64,000 nucleotides of DNA from contig CAWFPR010000026.1 in the NCBI GenBank assembly GCA_963817635.1, positions 143,778-207,777 on the forward strand, read 5' to 3'. Shown one piece after another: positions 54,258-63,830 of this stretch; the stretch's first letter is position 1; the number at the start of each line of letters is the position of its first letter. A program made the position numbers and the translations under genes. The notes below the pieces were generated by a model that had not been told where the DNA came from, searched no databases, and was given only the letters and a program-made list of their open reading frames with translations. Source of the DNA: CAWFPR01 sp963817635 (GTDB lineage: Bacteria; Acidobacteriota; Vicinamibacteria; Vicinamibacterales; 2-12-FULL-66-21).

Positions 54258-55531
54258 ACTCGATGGTCAGACCGGCTGGCTTCGGCCCGCCACCCGCACT
54301 CCGCCAGGGCTCCGGCTGGGCCCGCCTTCGCCGCGCCACCTGGCGTGAGCAGTGGGGACCCGGCGAACTTGCCGGGGGTGTGGGTACAGAGGGGATCTTC
54401 GGCCATCAGGTCGCCCGTCATCCCATAGGCGCGCGCGCGGCAGCCGCCGCAGTGGCCGTTCATCTCGCACTCCCCGCATCGCCCGCCGAGCGACGTGCGC
54501 TGGCGAATGCCGGTGAAGAGCGGCGAGGAGGTCCAGAGGTCCGCGAGAGCCGCACTGCGAAGCGACCCCGCGAAGACCGGGAGGTAGGGACACGGGGTGA
54601 CGTCCCCGTTCGGCCGGATCCCCATGTAGTGCGTCCCCGCCGGGCACCCGCCGGCTCCGCCGGAGTAGGTCCTGATCGGGGACGAACCGGCCCACAAGGA
54701 CGCGTTCGCCGAGCCGGCATCCGCCGGGCCGGCCCCGGTCCCGTTGCCGGCATGCTCCAGCACGGTCTTGATGTAGTGCGGAGCGCACTTCGCGTTCACG
54801 AGCATCCGGCCGCTGTACTTGCGCTGGATCCGGTAGAGCGACGCAAGCACCCCGTCGTACTGCTCGGCGGTCATGTCCGATACGAACTGCCCGCGGCCGG
54901 TCGGCACCAGGAAGTAGAGGTTCCAGACCTTCGCGGCGAGCCGATCGTGCGCAAAATCGGCAATCGCCTCGAGTTCCCCCTGATTGTGGGAACCCGCGGT
55001 CGTCTGCACGATGAAGGGGAGGCCGGTCCGGTTCAGGATCTCCGCGCCTTCCACCGTGTTCCGCCAGGCGCCGCGCACTCTCCGGAAATGGTCGTGACGG
55101 TCGGGATCGAGCGCATCGAGGGACAGCGAGAGCCCGCGCGCCCCTGCCTCCGCGAGGCGGCCCGCCACGTTCTCGGTGATGCGCACGCCGTTGGTGCCGA
55201 CGACGACCCAGAGTCCACGCTCCGACGCGCGTCTGACGATCTCGAGGATGTCGCGCCGCAGGAGCGGCTCGCCGCCGGTCAGGATCGTCAGGCACTCAGG
55301 CGCGAAGGCGGCGATCTCGTCGATGACCCTGAAGCATTCCTCGGTGCCGAGCTCGCTCCGGTCGGCAAAATTCTCAGCGCCGACCTGGGGCCTGGCGCCA
55401 GCGTCGAGGTAGCAGTGCTCGCAGGCGAGGTTGCAGCGGTAGGTGAGGTTCCAGGAGATGACGTAGGGCCGGGCGAACGGGCTGCCCTGAGCGGAGTCAA
55501 AGGGGCTCGCGTTCGGATGCAGCATGTTCAT
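54200..55531 (-). CDS. Radical SAM/SPASM protein, haem-biosynthesis-like (AhbC/AhbD/NirJ group)
   Basis: 443 residues from ATG 55531. The [4Fe-4S]-SAM motif is CNLACEHC (Cys 33, 37, 40), and the segments LTGGEPLLRRDILEIV and GLSLSLDALDPDRHDHFRRVRG complete the radical SAM core. NLYFLVPTGRGQF and NAKCAPHYIK are shared with haem-modifying radical SAM enzymes such as AhbD and NirJ (family knowledge). A SPASM region follows with CPAGTHYMGIRPNGDVTPCPY and GRCGECEMNGHCGGCRARAYG. The last 50 residues look unlike the family, so a frameshift near 54280 is possible; the natural stop might then be TGA at 54267. Confidence 0.75.
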   Translation of the reverse strand: MNMLHPNASPFDSAQGSPFARPYVISWNLTYRCNLACEHCYLDAGARPQVGAENFADRSELGTEECFRVIDEIAAFAPECLTILTGGEPLLRRDILEIVRRASERGLWVVVGTNGVRITENVAGRLAEAGARGLSLSLDALDPDRHDHFRRVRGAWRNTVEGAEILNRTGLPFIVQTTAGSHNQGELEAIADFAHDRLAAKVWNLYFLVPTGRGQFVSDMTAEQYDGVLASLYRIQRKYSGRMLVNAKCAPHYIKTVLEHAGNGTGAGPADAGSANASLWAGSSPIRTYSGGAGGCPAGTHYMGIRPNGDVTPCPYLPVFAGSLRSAALADLWTSSPLFTGIRQRTSLGGRCGECEMNGHCGGCRARAYGMTGDLMAEDPLCTHTPGKFAGSPLLTPGGAAKAGPAGALAECGWRAEASRSDHRVWPRQRRRPSRGTTRRPRA

Positions 55532-55637
55532 CTGGATGTGCCTGTTGAGCCCGACCCCATTGCGCCGAAGCATATCAATCCACGGCGCCTCGGCCGGACG
55601 CGCGGAACAACCCGTCTCCGGCGATGGCAGCGACGCG

Positions 55638-56111
55638 TTACATGCCGAAGAATTCGCGGGCCGCGTCGAGGATCTCTTCGTCCACTTCCAGGGCCCCCCT
55701 CTCCCGGGCGTACTTCTCGATGCCAGTCTTCGCCATCGGGCGGACGAACTCGGGAATGTTCGCGAGCCGGGCTTCGGCGCCAGACGTCCACCGGACCCGG
55801 ACCGGCTCTCCAGGCTGAACGGGCTGCTCAGCACCGGTGATCATCGCGGAGAACGGGCACTTGGCGCCGGACGCGCCTGCCTCCGCCGGCGCTTCGGCCT
55901 GACTCGCCGGAGCGCCTTCGGCGCCAGCGCGGTCGGGGCCAAGCCGCACGCCGAGTGACTGGACCATCTGCGTCTCGTACGCATTGGTCAGCATCGCCAT
56001 CTCGTAGCCGCACTCCGGACACTCGTACACGACCGACAGGGAGCCGCGCTCGGGCGGATTGACGGCGCGAAGCTTCATCGGAGTGTCGCAGGGGACGCAG
56101 AGAAACTTCAT
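55638..56111 (-). CDS. Zinc-ribbon and PCP-reductase-domain protein
   Basis: 157 residues. N-terminal ribbon CVPCDTPM ... CPECGYEMAML (residues 5-43), a low-complexity Ala/Glu linker (70-95), a Cys in AKCPFSAMIT, and a C-terminal PCP_red domain VRWTSGAEARLANIPEFVRPMAKTGIEKYARERG. ATG 56111 overlaps the stop of the Mrp gene. A second member of the PCP_red pair in this operon; with its Cys-rich head it may carry a metal centre. Confidence 0.75.
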   Translation of the reverse strand: MKFLCVPCDTPMKLRAVNPPERGSLSVVYECPECGYEMAMLTNAYETQMVQSLGVRLGPDRAGAEGAPASQAEAPAEAGASGAKCPFSAMITGAEQPVQPGEPVRVRWTSGAEARLANIPEFVRPMAKTGIEKYARERGALEVDEEILDAAREFFGM

Positions 56112-57058
56112 TTGGAAGGCTCCTTGTCGAGCCGTAGCTCACGCGCAGCCTGAGCAGAGGCTGACTCGAGGCTGTCCAGAAGTTGTTGTGCCACGTGGTC
56201 CAGAGCACGGCCGGCTGGCGTCTCGGACAGTTCTGCAAAAGGGATTCCCAGATCGCAGTGCCGCGCAAGCTCCGGATCGAAGGGGACGGTCCCGAGGCAC
56301 GGGATTCCCAGGGGCGACGTCTCGGGGGAGACAAACAGCGGCTTGATGTCGTTACAGTCGCGACAGTAGTAGCCGCTCATGTTCTCGACGTAGCCGAGGA
56401 GGCGATTGGGGCCCTTCGACAGCGCGGCCACCGAGCGCGCAACCACGCCTCGTGCCACCTCGGACGGGATCGTGACGAGCAGGAACGAGACCCGGGGGCC
56501 GTCCTGAACGGCGCCGAACGGCCCGAGAAAATCGGCGTACTGGACGGTCCGCTCGGCTCCCGGCGGCAGATCGAACATCAACAGATCGAGATCGCCCCAC
56601 TCGAACGACCCGAGGACCTCGCCGAGGAGCGCGAACTCCCTGGTGGCCCGCCACGTGTGAGACTCTCCCTGCGCCGCGCTCTCGAACTCGAGCGCCTCCG
56701 ACTCGGGAATCATCGAGCCCATCGAGAAGACCCCGATCCCGTTGCTGGTCCGCGGAAGAGCGACCTTATGGCGGCCCGGCACGAACAGCGCCCCCTGGAC
56801 TCCCGCCATGCGCGCCTGCGACGGGCCGTTGAAGTCCGCGTCCAGGATCGCGATCCGGAGCCCCCGGGCGCGCAGAGCGCCCGCGAGATGCAGCGTCAGG
56901 GTGCTCTTGCCGACGCCCCCCTTGCCCGAGCCCACGGCCACGAGATGGCGCACCCCGGCGAGCCCATCGGCAATGCGGGCTCGCTGCTCGGCAACCTGCT
57001 CGAGGATCCCGGACCCTCCGTCGCCGACGATGTCGTGGTAGCCCTTCATCTGAGTCAC
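56108..57058 (-). CDS. Mrp/NBP35-family ATPase, iron-sulfur carrier
   Basis: 316 residues. Deviant Walker A VGSGKGGVGKSTL (near residue 43), switch DADFNGPSQARM, Walker B-like LLMFDLPPGAE, and the CxxC pair YYCRDCNDIKPL that binds a bridging cluster in the Mrp dimer. Such ATPases deliver Fe-S clusters to target proteins (family knowledge). First gene of the four-gene cluster, overlapping the next start by four bases. Confidence 0.87.
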   Translation of the reverse strand: MTQMKGYHDIVGDGGSGILEQVAEQRARIADGLAGVRHLVAVGSGKGGVGKSTLTLHLAGALRARGLRIAILDADFNGPSQARMAGVQGALFVPGRHKVALPRTSNGIGVFSMGSMIPESEALEFESAAQGESHTWRATREFALLGEVLGSFEWGDLDLLMFDLPPGAERTVQYADFLGPFGAVQDGPRVSFLLVTIPSEVARGVVARSVAALSKGPNRLLGYVENMSGYYCRDCNDIKPLFVSPETSPLGIPCLGTVPFDPELARHCDLGIPFAELSETPAGRALDHVAQQLLDSLESASAQAARELRLDKEPSK

Positions 57059-57063
57059 GTAGC

Positions 57064-57288
57064 TTACACCGTCCGCACCGGGACGCGGAGGATGACGTCT
57101 CGCACGGCCAGGGGTTCCTCATCTGCCCCGATTGTTGGGGGAATCACGTGCTCCAGTCCATCCGACCAGATCTGCTGTTCGAAGCGATGGAGCGACGGGT
57201 GGAGCGGAGCTGGACCCGGAGGATGTCGCCGCCCACCTATTGAATGCGGCTCGCGATTGCCACTCGGCGCCGGATCGGGCGCCAGCAC
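57064..57288 (-). pseudogene. Possible 3' remnant of a gene upstream of the Mrp cluster
   Basis: A frame without start signal ends at TAA 57064, five bases before the Mrp start region. The last 40 residues (LEHVIPPTIGADEEPLAVRDVILRVPVRTV) look protein-like; the part towards 57288 does not and meets the end of the ADOP gene. It could be the truncated end of a fifth operon member. Confidence 0.3.
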
Positions 57289-59985
57289 TACTCTGCGCGC
57301 AGAGCGGCGACAGGGTCCACACGCGCCACGCGGCGCGCTGGGATGTAGCTTGCCAGGGCGGCAGCGCCGCCCAGCAGCAGCGCCGCCGCCGTGAAGCTGA
57401 CGGCGTCGTGCGGCGGCACGCCGAAAAGAAACGACGCCGCGAACCGCGAGAGTACCAAGGCGCCGCCCAGACCGACGGCAACGCCTGTGACGACCGGCAC
57501 GAGGGCCCCCCGCATCATCCGGCGGACGACGTCGGCCGGCTCGGCGCCGAGGGCGAGGTGTATGCCGATCTCGTTCGTGCGGCTGGCCACACTGCAGGCG
57601 ATCAGGCCGTAGATGCCCACGATTGCCAGCGCGAGCGCCACCGTTCCGAACCAGCCGAGCAGCGACGCCCCGATGCGCTGCGTCATCGCGAGTTCCGAAA
57701 TGCGCTCGTCGAGCGTGCCGGACGCGAACACAGGCAGGTTCGGGTCAACGCTCCGAACGGTCTCCCGCAGCAGCCGTACGAGGGGCTGCGCGTCTCCGGC
57801 GGACCGCACGATGAAGGTTTCCCTGGCGCCGGCCGCACTGCGCCGCACGGTGTGCCAGGGCATGTACAAAGCGAGGCGCCCTTCTTCCGCCAGATTCAGG
57901 GTACTTGCCATCCCTGGCCACGCCAACGACCAGGAACTCCGGCCCTTGCGGCTCGATGAAGACACGCCGGCCAACCGGGTTCTGGCCGGGCCACGCATGC
58001 AGCGCGAACGCCTCGTTGATCACCACCGCCGGCGGCGCCCCCAGGCGGCCATCGTCGGTCGAGAGCGCCCGGCCGGCGACCACCTCGATGCCCACGGTCG
58101 CAAAATAGTCGGGCCCGCACGGGAACTCGAGCGTGTCCGGGAAGCGCCGCCCAGCCCCGTCGATCCGGAAGGCTTGTGTGGAGCCGGAAACGGCCGCCAG
58201 CGGCAATCCGCCGAAGCTCGCCCGCTCGACGCCGGGTGACCCGCTGAGACGCTCGACCATCGTCAGGTTGAACCGCGCGAGGCGCGCGTCGTCGTAGCCG
58301 GCGGTCCAGAACGAGACCGTCGCGTACGCGACCCGGGAAGCGTCCGCGCCGACGTTCGTCGCCAAAGCTTCCCGTACGCTTCGCACGAACAGCATTGCGC
58401 CGGCGACGAGGATCAGCGAGATCCCGACCTGCGCCGCGACCAGCGCCGCGCGCGCGACGCCTCTCCCGGGGGCCGGGCCGATGACCCGGCGCGCGAGTCC
58501 TGACGCGATGTTGACCCTGGATCCGAGCACCGCCGGCAGCAGGCCTGTGATCAGGGCGGTGAACACCGCGGCAGCGCCGGAGAACAGGATCACACTGGTT
58601 GTGAGGCCGAGCTGGAGCGATTCGATACGGATCCGGCCGGGGATCACGAAATCACTCATCGCCTGGAGCATCCAGTGCGCCAGGAGCAGCCCGCCGAGAG
58701 CGCCGGCGGTCGAGAGCAGCACGCTTTCTGCGAGGAACAGCCGGGCGACGCGGCCGCGGCCGGCCCCGAGCGCCACCCGCACCGCCGTTTCGCGACGCCG
58801 CTGTTCGATGCGCGCGACCAGCAGCCCGGAGAGGTTCGCGCAGCCGACCAGAAGCACAAGCGTGACGACGGCGGCGAGCAGTGTCGCAAAGCGTCGGGTA
58901 TCTGCCTGGGTTCCCGGCGACAGGGCCGCCGACGTCGTCGGCACGAGCCGGGTCTCGGTCGCGTCGCGCGGCGACCGACCGGGCCGCACGAGATTCGCCG
59001 CTGGAACCGAGGCCACCGCCTGCTGGATGGAGGCATCACGCTTCAGGCGTCCGATGATCTCCATCCAGGCCTGCGGCGAGTACCTTCCGCCGCCGATCGT
59101 TGCGGGCGTGTCGCTGAGATAGTTCGCCGGCGGGAGCACGAGGCTGGTCGTCATCAGCGGCAGGAACAGATCCACGGGGGATCCCAGTTTCAGACCGTTG
59201 AAGCTGCGAGGGGTCACGCCGACGACCGTCGCGTAGGTGTCTGCGACCTGAATCTGCTGCCCGATCGCCGCCGGATCGGCGCCCATCCGAGCCCGCCAGA
59301 AGGCATCGGTGACGACGACAGTCGGCGCCGCCCCGGCCAGGTGCTCGGAAGCGGCAAAGCTGCGGCCGTGCGATGGATGGATGCCGAGCACGTCGAAGTA
59401 GTTCTCGGTCACGAAGGCCGCCAGCACCTGGCGCATCTCGCCCCCGGCCCTGACGCGGAGCCCCGCGTTTCCGCTGGCGGCGACCGTGTCGAATGCGGCC
59501 GTCCCGTGGTCGCGGAACCGCGAGAAGGTCGGATACGTGAACATACGCTGGGTCGTCCCCGGCTCGGCGATCTGCAGGGTGACGACCCGATCGGCATCGG
59601 CAATCGGCAGCGGCCGCAGGATGACGGCCTCGACGATCGTGAAGATGGCCGTTGTCGCGCCAATGCCGAGCGCCAACGTGACCGTTGCAGCCACCGTGAA
59701 GCCCGGCGAGCGGCGCAGCGCTCGCGCCGCGTGGCGAACATCCTGCCAGAGAGACTCGAGCCGCGACTCCCAGCCGGCGTCGCGCACCCAGTCCCTGACG
59801 GCGGCGGGGCTGCCCAGTTCAGCGCGCGCGTGGCGGACGGCCTCGTCGCGGGTCATGCCGGCCGCGACCTTCGCGTCCACCGCCGATACGAGATAGTCGC
59901 GCAACTCCTCGTCCAGCTCCGCATCGACGCGATCGCGCCGCATGAGGGCGTGCAAGGTACCGGTAATTCGACTGAGCCACCGCAT
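57288..59985 (-). CDS. ADOP-type ABC transporter permease (acidobacterial duplicated orphan permease), frameshifted
   Basis: About 898 residues from ATG 59985, with GGGAGA upstream. An N-terminal cytosolic domain (MRWLSRITGTLHALMRRDRVDAELDEELRDYL) is followed by the MacB-like N-terminal membrane segment and periplasmic core (LGIGATTAIFTIVEAVILRPLP, VTENYFDVLGIHPSHGRSF), the four-TM FtsX domain (LLAAVVTLVLLVGCANLSGLLVAR), a second MacB core and second FtsX domain (MTQRIGASLLGWFGTVALALAIVGIYGL). An extra base near 57900 separates GVARDGKY from LNLAEEGRLALYMPW. ADOP proteins usually stand alone or next to a PadR regulator; none is here. Confidence 0.88.
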
Positions 59986-60094
59986 CACAGCTCTCCCGGC
60001 GACGCCTCGAGGGTCAGGTCGGCGAAGGGCAACAGCATGCGGCACCACATCTAGATTGTCAAGAGGAAGGCCGGGGCCGTATGCAGGTGGATGG

Positions 60095-60100
60095 TATACT
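60095..60100 (+). promoter_or_regulatory. Candidate -10 hexamer TATACT
   Basis: TATACT lies seven bases before ATG 60108, without ribosome binding site. It is part of the dyad-like GGTATACTTCATACC, where an antitoxin could bind to repress its own operon. Confidence 0.5.
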
Positions 60101-60107
60101 TCATACC

Positions 60108-60368
60108 ATGGTTACAACCATGGATGCAGCCGGACGGCTCGTTATCCCCAGCGACATACGGCGGGAGGCCGCCATCGAGCCGGGCACGCCGCTCGACGTC
60201 CGGTGGCGGGACGGGGTCATCGAGATCGAACCGCGCCCGCTGGAGGTCAAGCTCGAACGGAAGGGCCGGTTCCTCGTCGCCACGCCGGCCGGGAAAGTGC
60301 CGCGGCTGCGGACGGCCACGGTCGAGCGCACCCGCCGCCAGATCGCGCGCGGCCGCGGCGGCCGCTGA
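60108..60368 (+). CDS. AbrB/MazE-type antitoxin
   Basis: 86 residues. ATG 60108 was chosen over the in-frame ATG 60081 because it yields VTTMDAAGRLVIPSDIRREAAIEPGTPLDV directly, the canonical swapped-hairpin AbrB fold, and has TATACT upstream. The C-terminus (KLERKGRFLVATPAGKVPRLR) would bind the toxin. Stop codon is ten bases before the PIN-domain gene. Confidence 0.82.
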   Translation: MVTTMDAAGRLVIPSDIRREAAIEPGTPLDVRWRDGVIEIEPRPLEVKLERKGRFLVATPAGKVPRLRTATVERTRRQIARGRGGR

Positions 60369-60378
60369 CGGGTCACGC

Positions 60379-60813
60379 ATGAGCGTCATCGCGCTGGATT
60401 CGAGCTGCATGGTCGCGGCCGTCTGCTCCTGGCACGAGCGGCACTCTGCCGTCACCTCAGAACTCGAGCGGCGGCTGGATGCCCGCGGCAGGCTCGCGAT
60501 TCCCACCCATGCGCTCGTCGAGGCCTACGCCGTTCTCACACGCCTGCCCGCGCCGCACCGTCTTTCGGCGGCTGACGCGTGGGCGGTTCTCTCCGCGAAC
60601 TTCGTCGATGGCGTGAAACTGGTCGCGCTCGAGGCTGGCGCGCACGCCGCGCTGCTCGCAAGGTTGTCGGCGGCCGGCACGGGCGGAGGGCGCACCTACG
60701 ATGCGCTGATTGCCGAGCAGGCGACGATGGCTGGCGCCGCCGTCCTGTTGACGCTGAATCCCCGCCACTTCGAACCGCCGCCGGCCAGAGTCACCGTGGT
60801 CGAACCCCGCTGA
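60379..60813 (+). CDS. PIN-domain (VapC-like) ribonuclease toxin
   Basis: 144 residues. Acidic catalytic residues: Asp7 (VIALDSSCM), Glu48 (THALVEAYAVL), Asp108 (RTYDALIAEQA); the fourth position is Asn127 (LLTLNPRHF). Paired with the AbrB-like protein upstream, it forms a type II toxin-antitoxin module that cleaves RNA when free. Confidence 0.85.
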   Translation: MSVIALDSSCMVAAVCSWHERHSAVTSELERRLDARGRLAIPTHALVEAYAVLTRLPAPHRLSAADAWAVLSANFVDGVKLVALEAGAHAALLARLSAAGTGGGRTYDALIAEQATMAGAAVLLTLNPRHFEPPPARVTVVEPR

Positions 60814-61117
60814 TGCGCGCACAGGGCGGTCCCGAGGCACAGCGCGGAACGATCTCTGTTAGTCTGAGCGGTGAGCACCGATGACGCCGGCGCCCTCGAG
60901 CCGCTGGCAACCGCAGTGACAGCCCAGCGTTCGTACGGTAGTTATCGGGCGCGGCGTACGGACTCCTCCTCGATGCCGCATCGCCCAGGCGGACACGCCG
61001 CCCGACATCGACTGACGGTTTCGGCCGATTGCCGGCAACGGCGGCCAGGCTGAGGCCGACGCCTCGTTCACCCGCGAGTTCAACGGGATTAACGACCTCT
61101 CAGACAGGATTTCAATC
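60814..61117. other. Gap before the molybdenum hydroxylase genes
   Basis: 304 bases without a credible gene. A CAGGA segment eight bases before ATG 61118 can serve as ribosome binding site. No promoter or hairpin is obvious. Confidence 0.5.
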
Positions 61118-61571
61118 ATGATCACCGTTCGCGTCAACGGCACCGACCGCCGCTACGACGGCGACCCCAGCATGCCGCTTCTGTGGTTCCTCCGCGACGA
61201 GCTGGGCCTCACCGGCACGAAGTACGGCTGCGGCATGGCGCTCTGCGGCGCCTGTACCGTTCACCTCGAAGGGCAGGCCACGCAGGCTTGCCAGGCGACG
61301 ATGCAGGACGTGGCCGGCAAGTCGGTCGTCACCATCGAGGGCCTGGCCGCACGGGGGGACCACCCGCTCCAGCAGGCCTGGCTCGAGCACCAGGTCGCGC
61401 AGTGCGGCTACTGCCAGGGCGGGCAGATCATGCAGGCGGCGGCCCTGCTCGCAGCGAACGCCCGCGCCGACCGATGAGCAGATCGACTCGGCGATGAGTG
61501 GCAACCTGTGCCGCTGCGGCACCTACAACCGCATCAAGACGGCCATCAAGGCCGCGGGCCGGAGGCCGTAG
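61118..61571 (+). CDS. Molybdenum hydroxylase [2Fe-2S] subunit (isoquinoline 1-oxidoreductase alpha-type), frameshifted
   Basis: About 150 residues. First cluster: GCGMALCGACTVHLEGQATQAC; second cluster: QVAQCGYCQGGQIM and, after the shift, GNLCRCGTYNRI. One extra base near 61467 otherwise stops the frame at 61477, before the last two Cys. The protein passes electrons from the molybdopterin subunit to an acceptor. Two bases before the next gene. Confidence 0.85.
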
Positions 61572-61573
61572 CG

Positions 61574-63830
61574 ATGGCGATTATCCAGAACGTGAGCCGG
61601 CGGTCGTTCCTCACCGCCCTCGGGATCGGCGGCGGCGGCCTCGTCATCGGCTTCTCGCTCTATCGCGGGTCCGGTCCCGGTCTCGGCATCGACGCGTCGC
61701 CGCCGGCCACCTTCACACCGAACGTCTTCCTGTGGATCGACGAGTCGGGTCTCGTCAGCATCATCGCGCACCGCTCCGAGATGGGCCAGGGCATCCGTAC
61801 CAGCACGACGATGATCGTCGCCGACGAGTTGGAGGCCGACTGGGCGCGCGTGCGCGTCGTCCAGGGCGAGGGGGACGAGAAGAAGTACGGGGACCAGAAC
61901 ACCGACGGGTCGCACAGCATCAGAGGGGCCTTCAAGCCGTTGCGCGAGGCGGGCGCCGCCGCGCGCATGATGCTCGAAGCGGCGGCCGCGGCCGAGTGGA
62001 AGGTGCCCGTGTCCGAGGTGCACGCGAGGAACCATCAGGTCGTGCATGCCGCTTCAGGCCGGGCGCTCGACTACGGAGCGCTCGCCGCCGCGGCGTCGGC
62101 GCAGCCCGTCCCGGCGGCCTCCACGTTGAAGCTCAAGCCGAAGAGTGCGTTCCGCTACATTGGCAAGTCCCTGCCGATCGTGGACGGACACGACATCATC
62201 ACGGGTCAGGCGGTCTTCGGCATCGACACGACGCTGCCCGGCATGAAGCACGCCGTCATCGCCCGGCCGCCGGTGTACGGGGGCAAGCTCGTCTCTGTTG
62301 ATTCCGCCGAGGCGCTGAAGGTGCCCGGCGTCGAACGCGTCGTGACCCTCGAGACAACTCCGCCTCCGTCCGCCTTCCGGCAGCTTGGCGGCGTGGCCGT
62401 TATCGCGCGCAACACGTGGGCCGCGATGCAGGGGCGCGACAAGCTGAAGCTCACGTGGGACGACGGCCCCAACGCATCCTACGATTCGGACGCGTATGCG
62501 AAGGCCCTGGCGGAGAGTGCCTCGAAACCCGGCAAGGTGGCCCGGAACGAGGGGGATATCGGCGCGGCGCTGAAGTCGGCAGCGACGATCGTCAAGGCCG
62601 ACTACTACGCGCCGCACCTGGCCCACTCCTCGATCGAGCCGCCGGCCGCGCTGGCCGATGTGACCGCGGAGGGCTGCCGCGTGTGGGCGTGCACGCAGGG
62701 GCCGCAGGGGGCGCGCAACGAGGTCGCGCAGGCGCTGGCGTTGCCGCCCGAGAAGGTCACGGTGAACGTGACGCTCCTCGGTGGCGCCTTCGGCCGCAAG
62801 TCGAAGCCCGACTTCGCCGTCGAGGCCGCGCTGCTTTCGAAAGCGGTCGGCGCGCCGGTGAAGGTGACGTGGACGCGCGAGGACGAGATCCAGCACGCGT
62901 ATTACCACACCGTCACCGCACAGCACCTCGAAGGCGCGCTCGACGCGCGGGGCACGGTGACCGGCTGGCTGCACCGGACCGCGTTCCCCAGCATCAGTTC
63001 AACGTTCGCGCCCAACGTCACGACGCCAGGCGCCGACGAGATGGGGCTCGGTGTGGTGGACCTGCCCTACGCCATCCCGAACATCCGCTGCGAGGCGTGC
63101 GACGCGATCCCTCACGTCCGGATCGGGTGGTTCAGATCTGTCTCGAACATCCCGCACGCGTTCGCCGTCTGCTCGTTCGTGGACGAGCTGGCGCACGCGA
63201 CGAAGCAGGGATCCGAAGGACTTCCTGCTCGAACTCCTGGGACCGGCCAGGCTCGTCGTGCCGAACACGACCGAGAAGTACGACAACTACGGCGGATCGC
63301 TCGACGACTACCCGATCGACACGGGACGCCTGCGCGCGGTGATCGAGGCGGCCGCGGAGAAGGCCGGCTGGGGACGCACGCTCCCGGCGCGTCACGGGCT
63401 CGGCATCGCCGCGCACCGAAGCTTCCTCACCTATGTCTGTTCCGTCGTCGAGGTGGCGGTCGCTGCCGACGGCACGATCTCGGTCCCGCGCGTGGTCACG
63501 GCGATGGACTGCGGCACCTACGTGCACCCCGATCGGATCAGGTCGCAGATGGAAGGCGCAGCGGTGATGGGCGTCTCGACCGCGCTCTACGGCGCGATCA
63601 CATTCAAGAAGGGACGGACCGAGCAGACCAACTTCGACACCTACGAGATCGCGCGGATGCCGGATGCGCCCGGGGTCGTCGAGACCATCATCATCGACAG
63701 CGATGCGCCGCCGGCTGGCGTGGGTGAACCGGCTCTCCCGGTGTTCGCCCCGGCGCTCTGCAACGCGATCTTTGCCGCCACGGGGAAGCGGATCCGGCAG
63801 CTGCCGATCGGGGGGACGCTCAAGGCGTAG
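61574..63830 (+). CDS. Molybdopterin-binding subunit of an aldehyde/isoquinoline oxidoreductase, frameshifted
   Basis: About 750 residues. A twin-arginine signal (VSRRSFLTALGIGGGGLVIGFSL) exports the folded enzyme. Family landmarks: SEMGQGIRTSTTMIVADEL, DGSHSIRGAFKPLREAGAAA, PAALADV with surrounding EPPAAL, LGGAFGRKSKPDFAVEA, and PIGGTLKA at the end. An extra G near 63209 separates ELAHATKQ from DPKDFLLELLGP. This class of xanthine oxidase-family protein without FAD subunit hydroxylates N-heterocycles or oxidises aldehydes, donating electrons to a cytochrome or quinone. Substrate unknown. Confidence 0.87.

Noticed and set aside
54060..57058. Bacteriochlorophyll biosynthesis cluster
   Set aside because: Only the small PCP_red domain is shared; BchL, BchN, BchB cores and other bch genes are absent.
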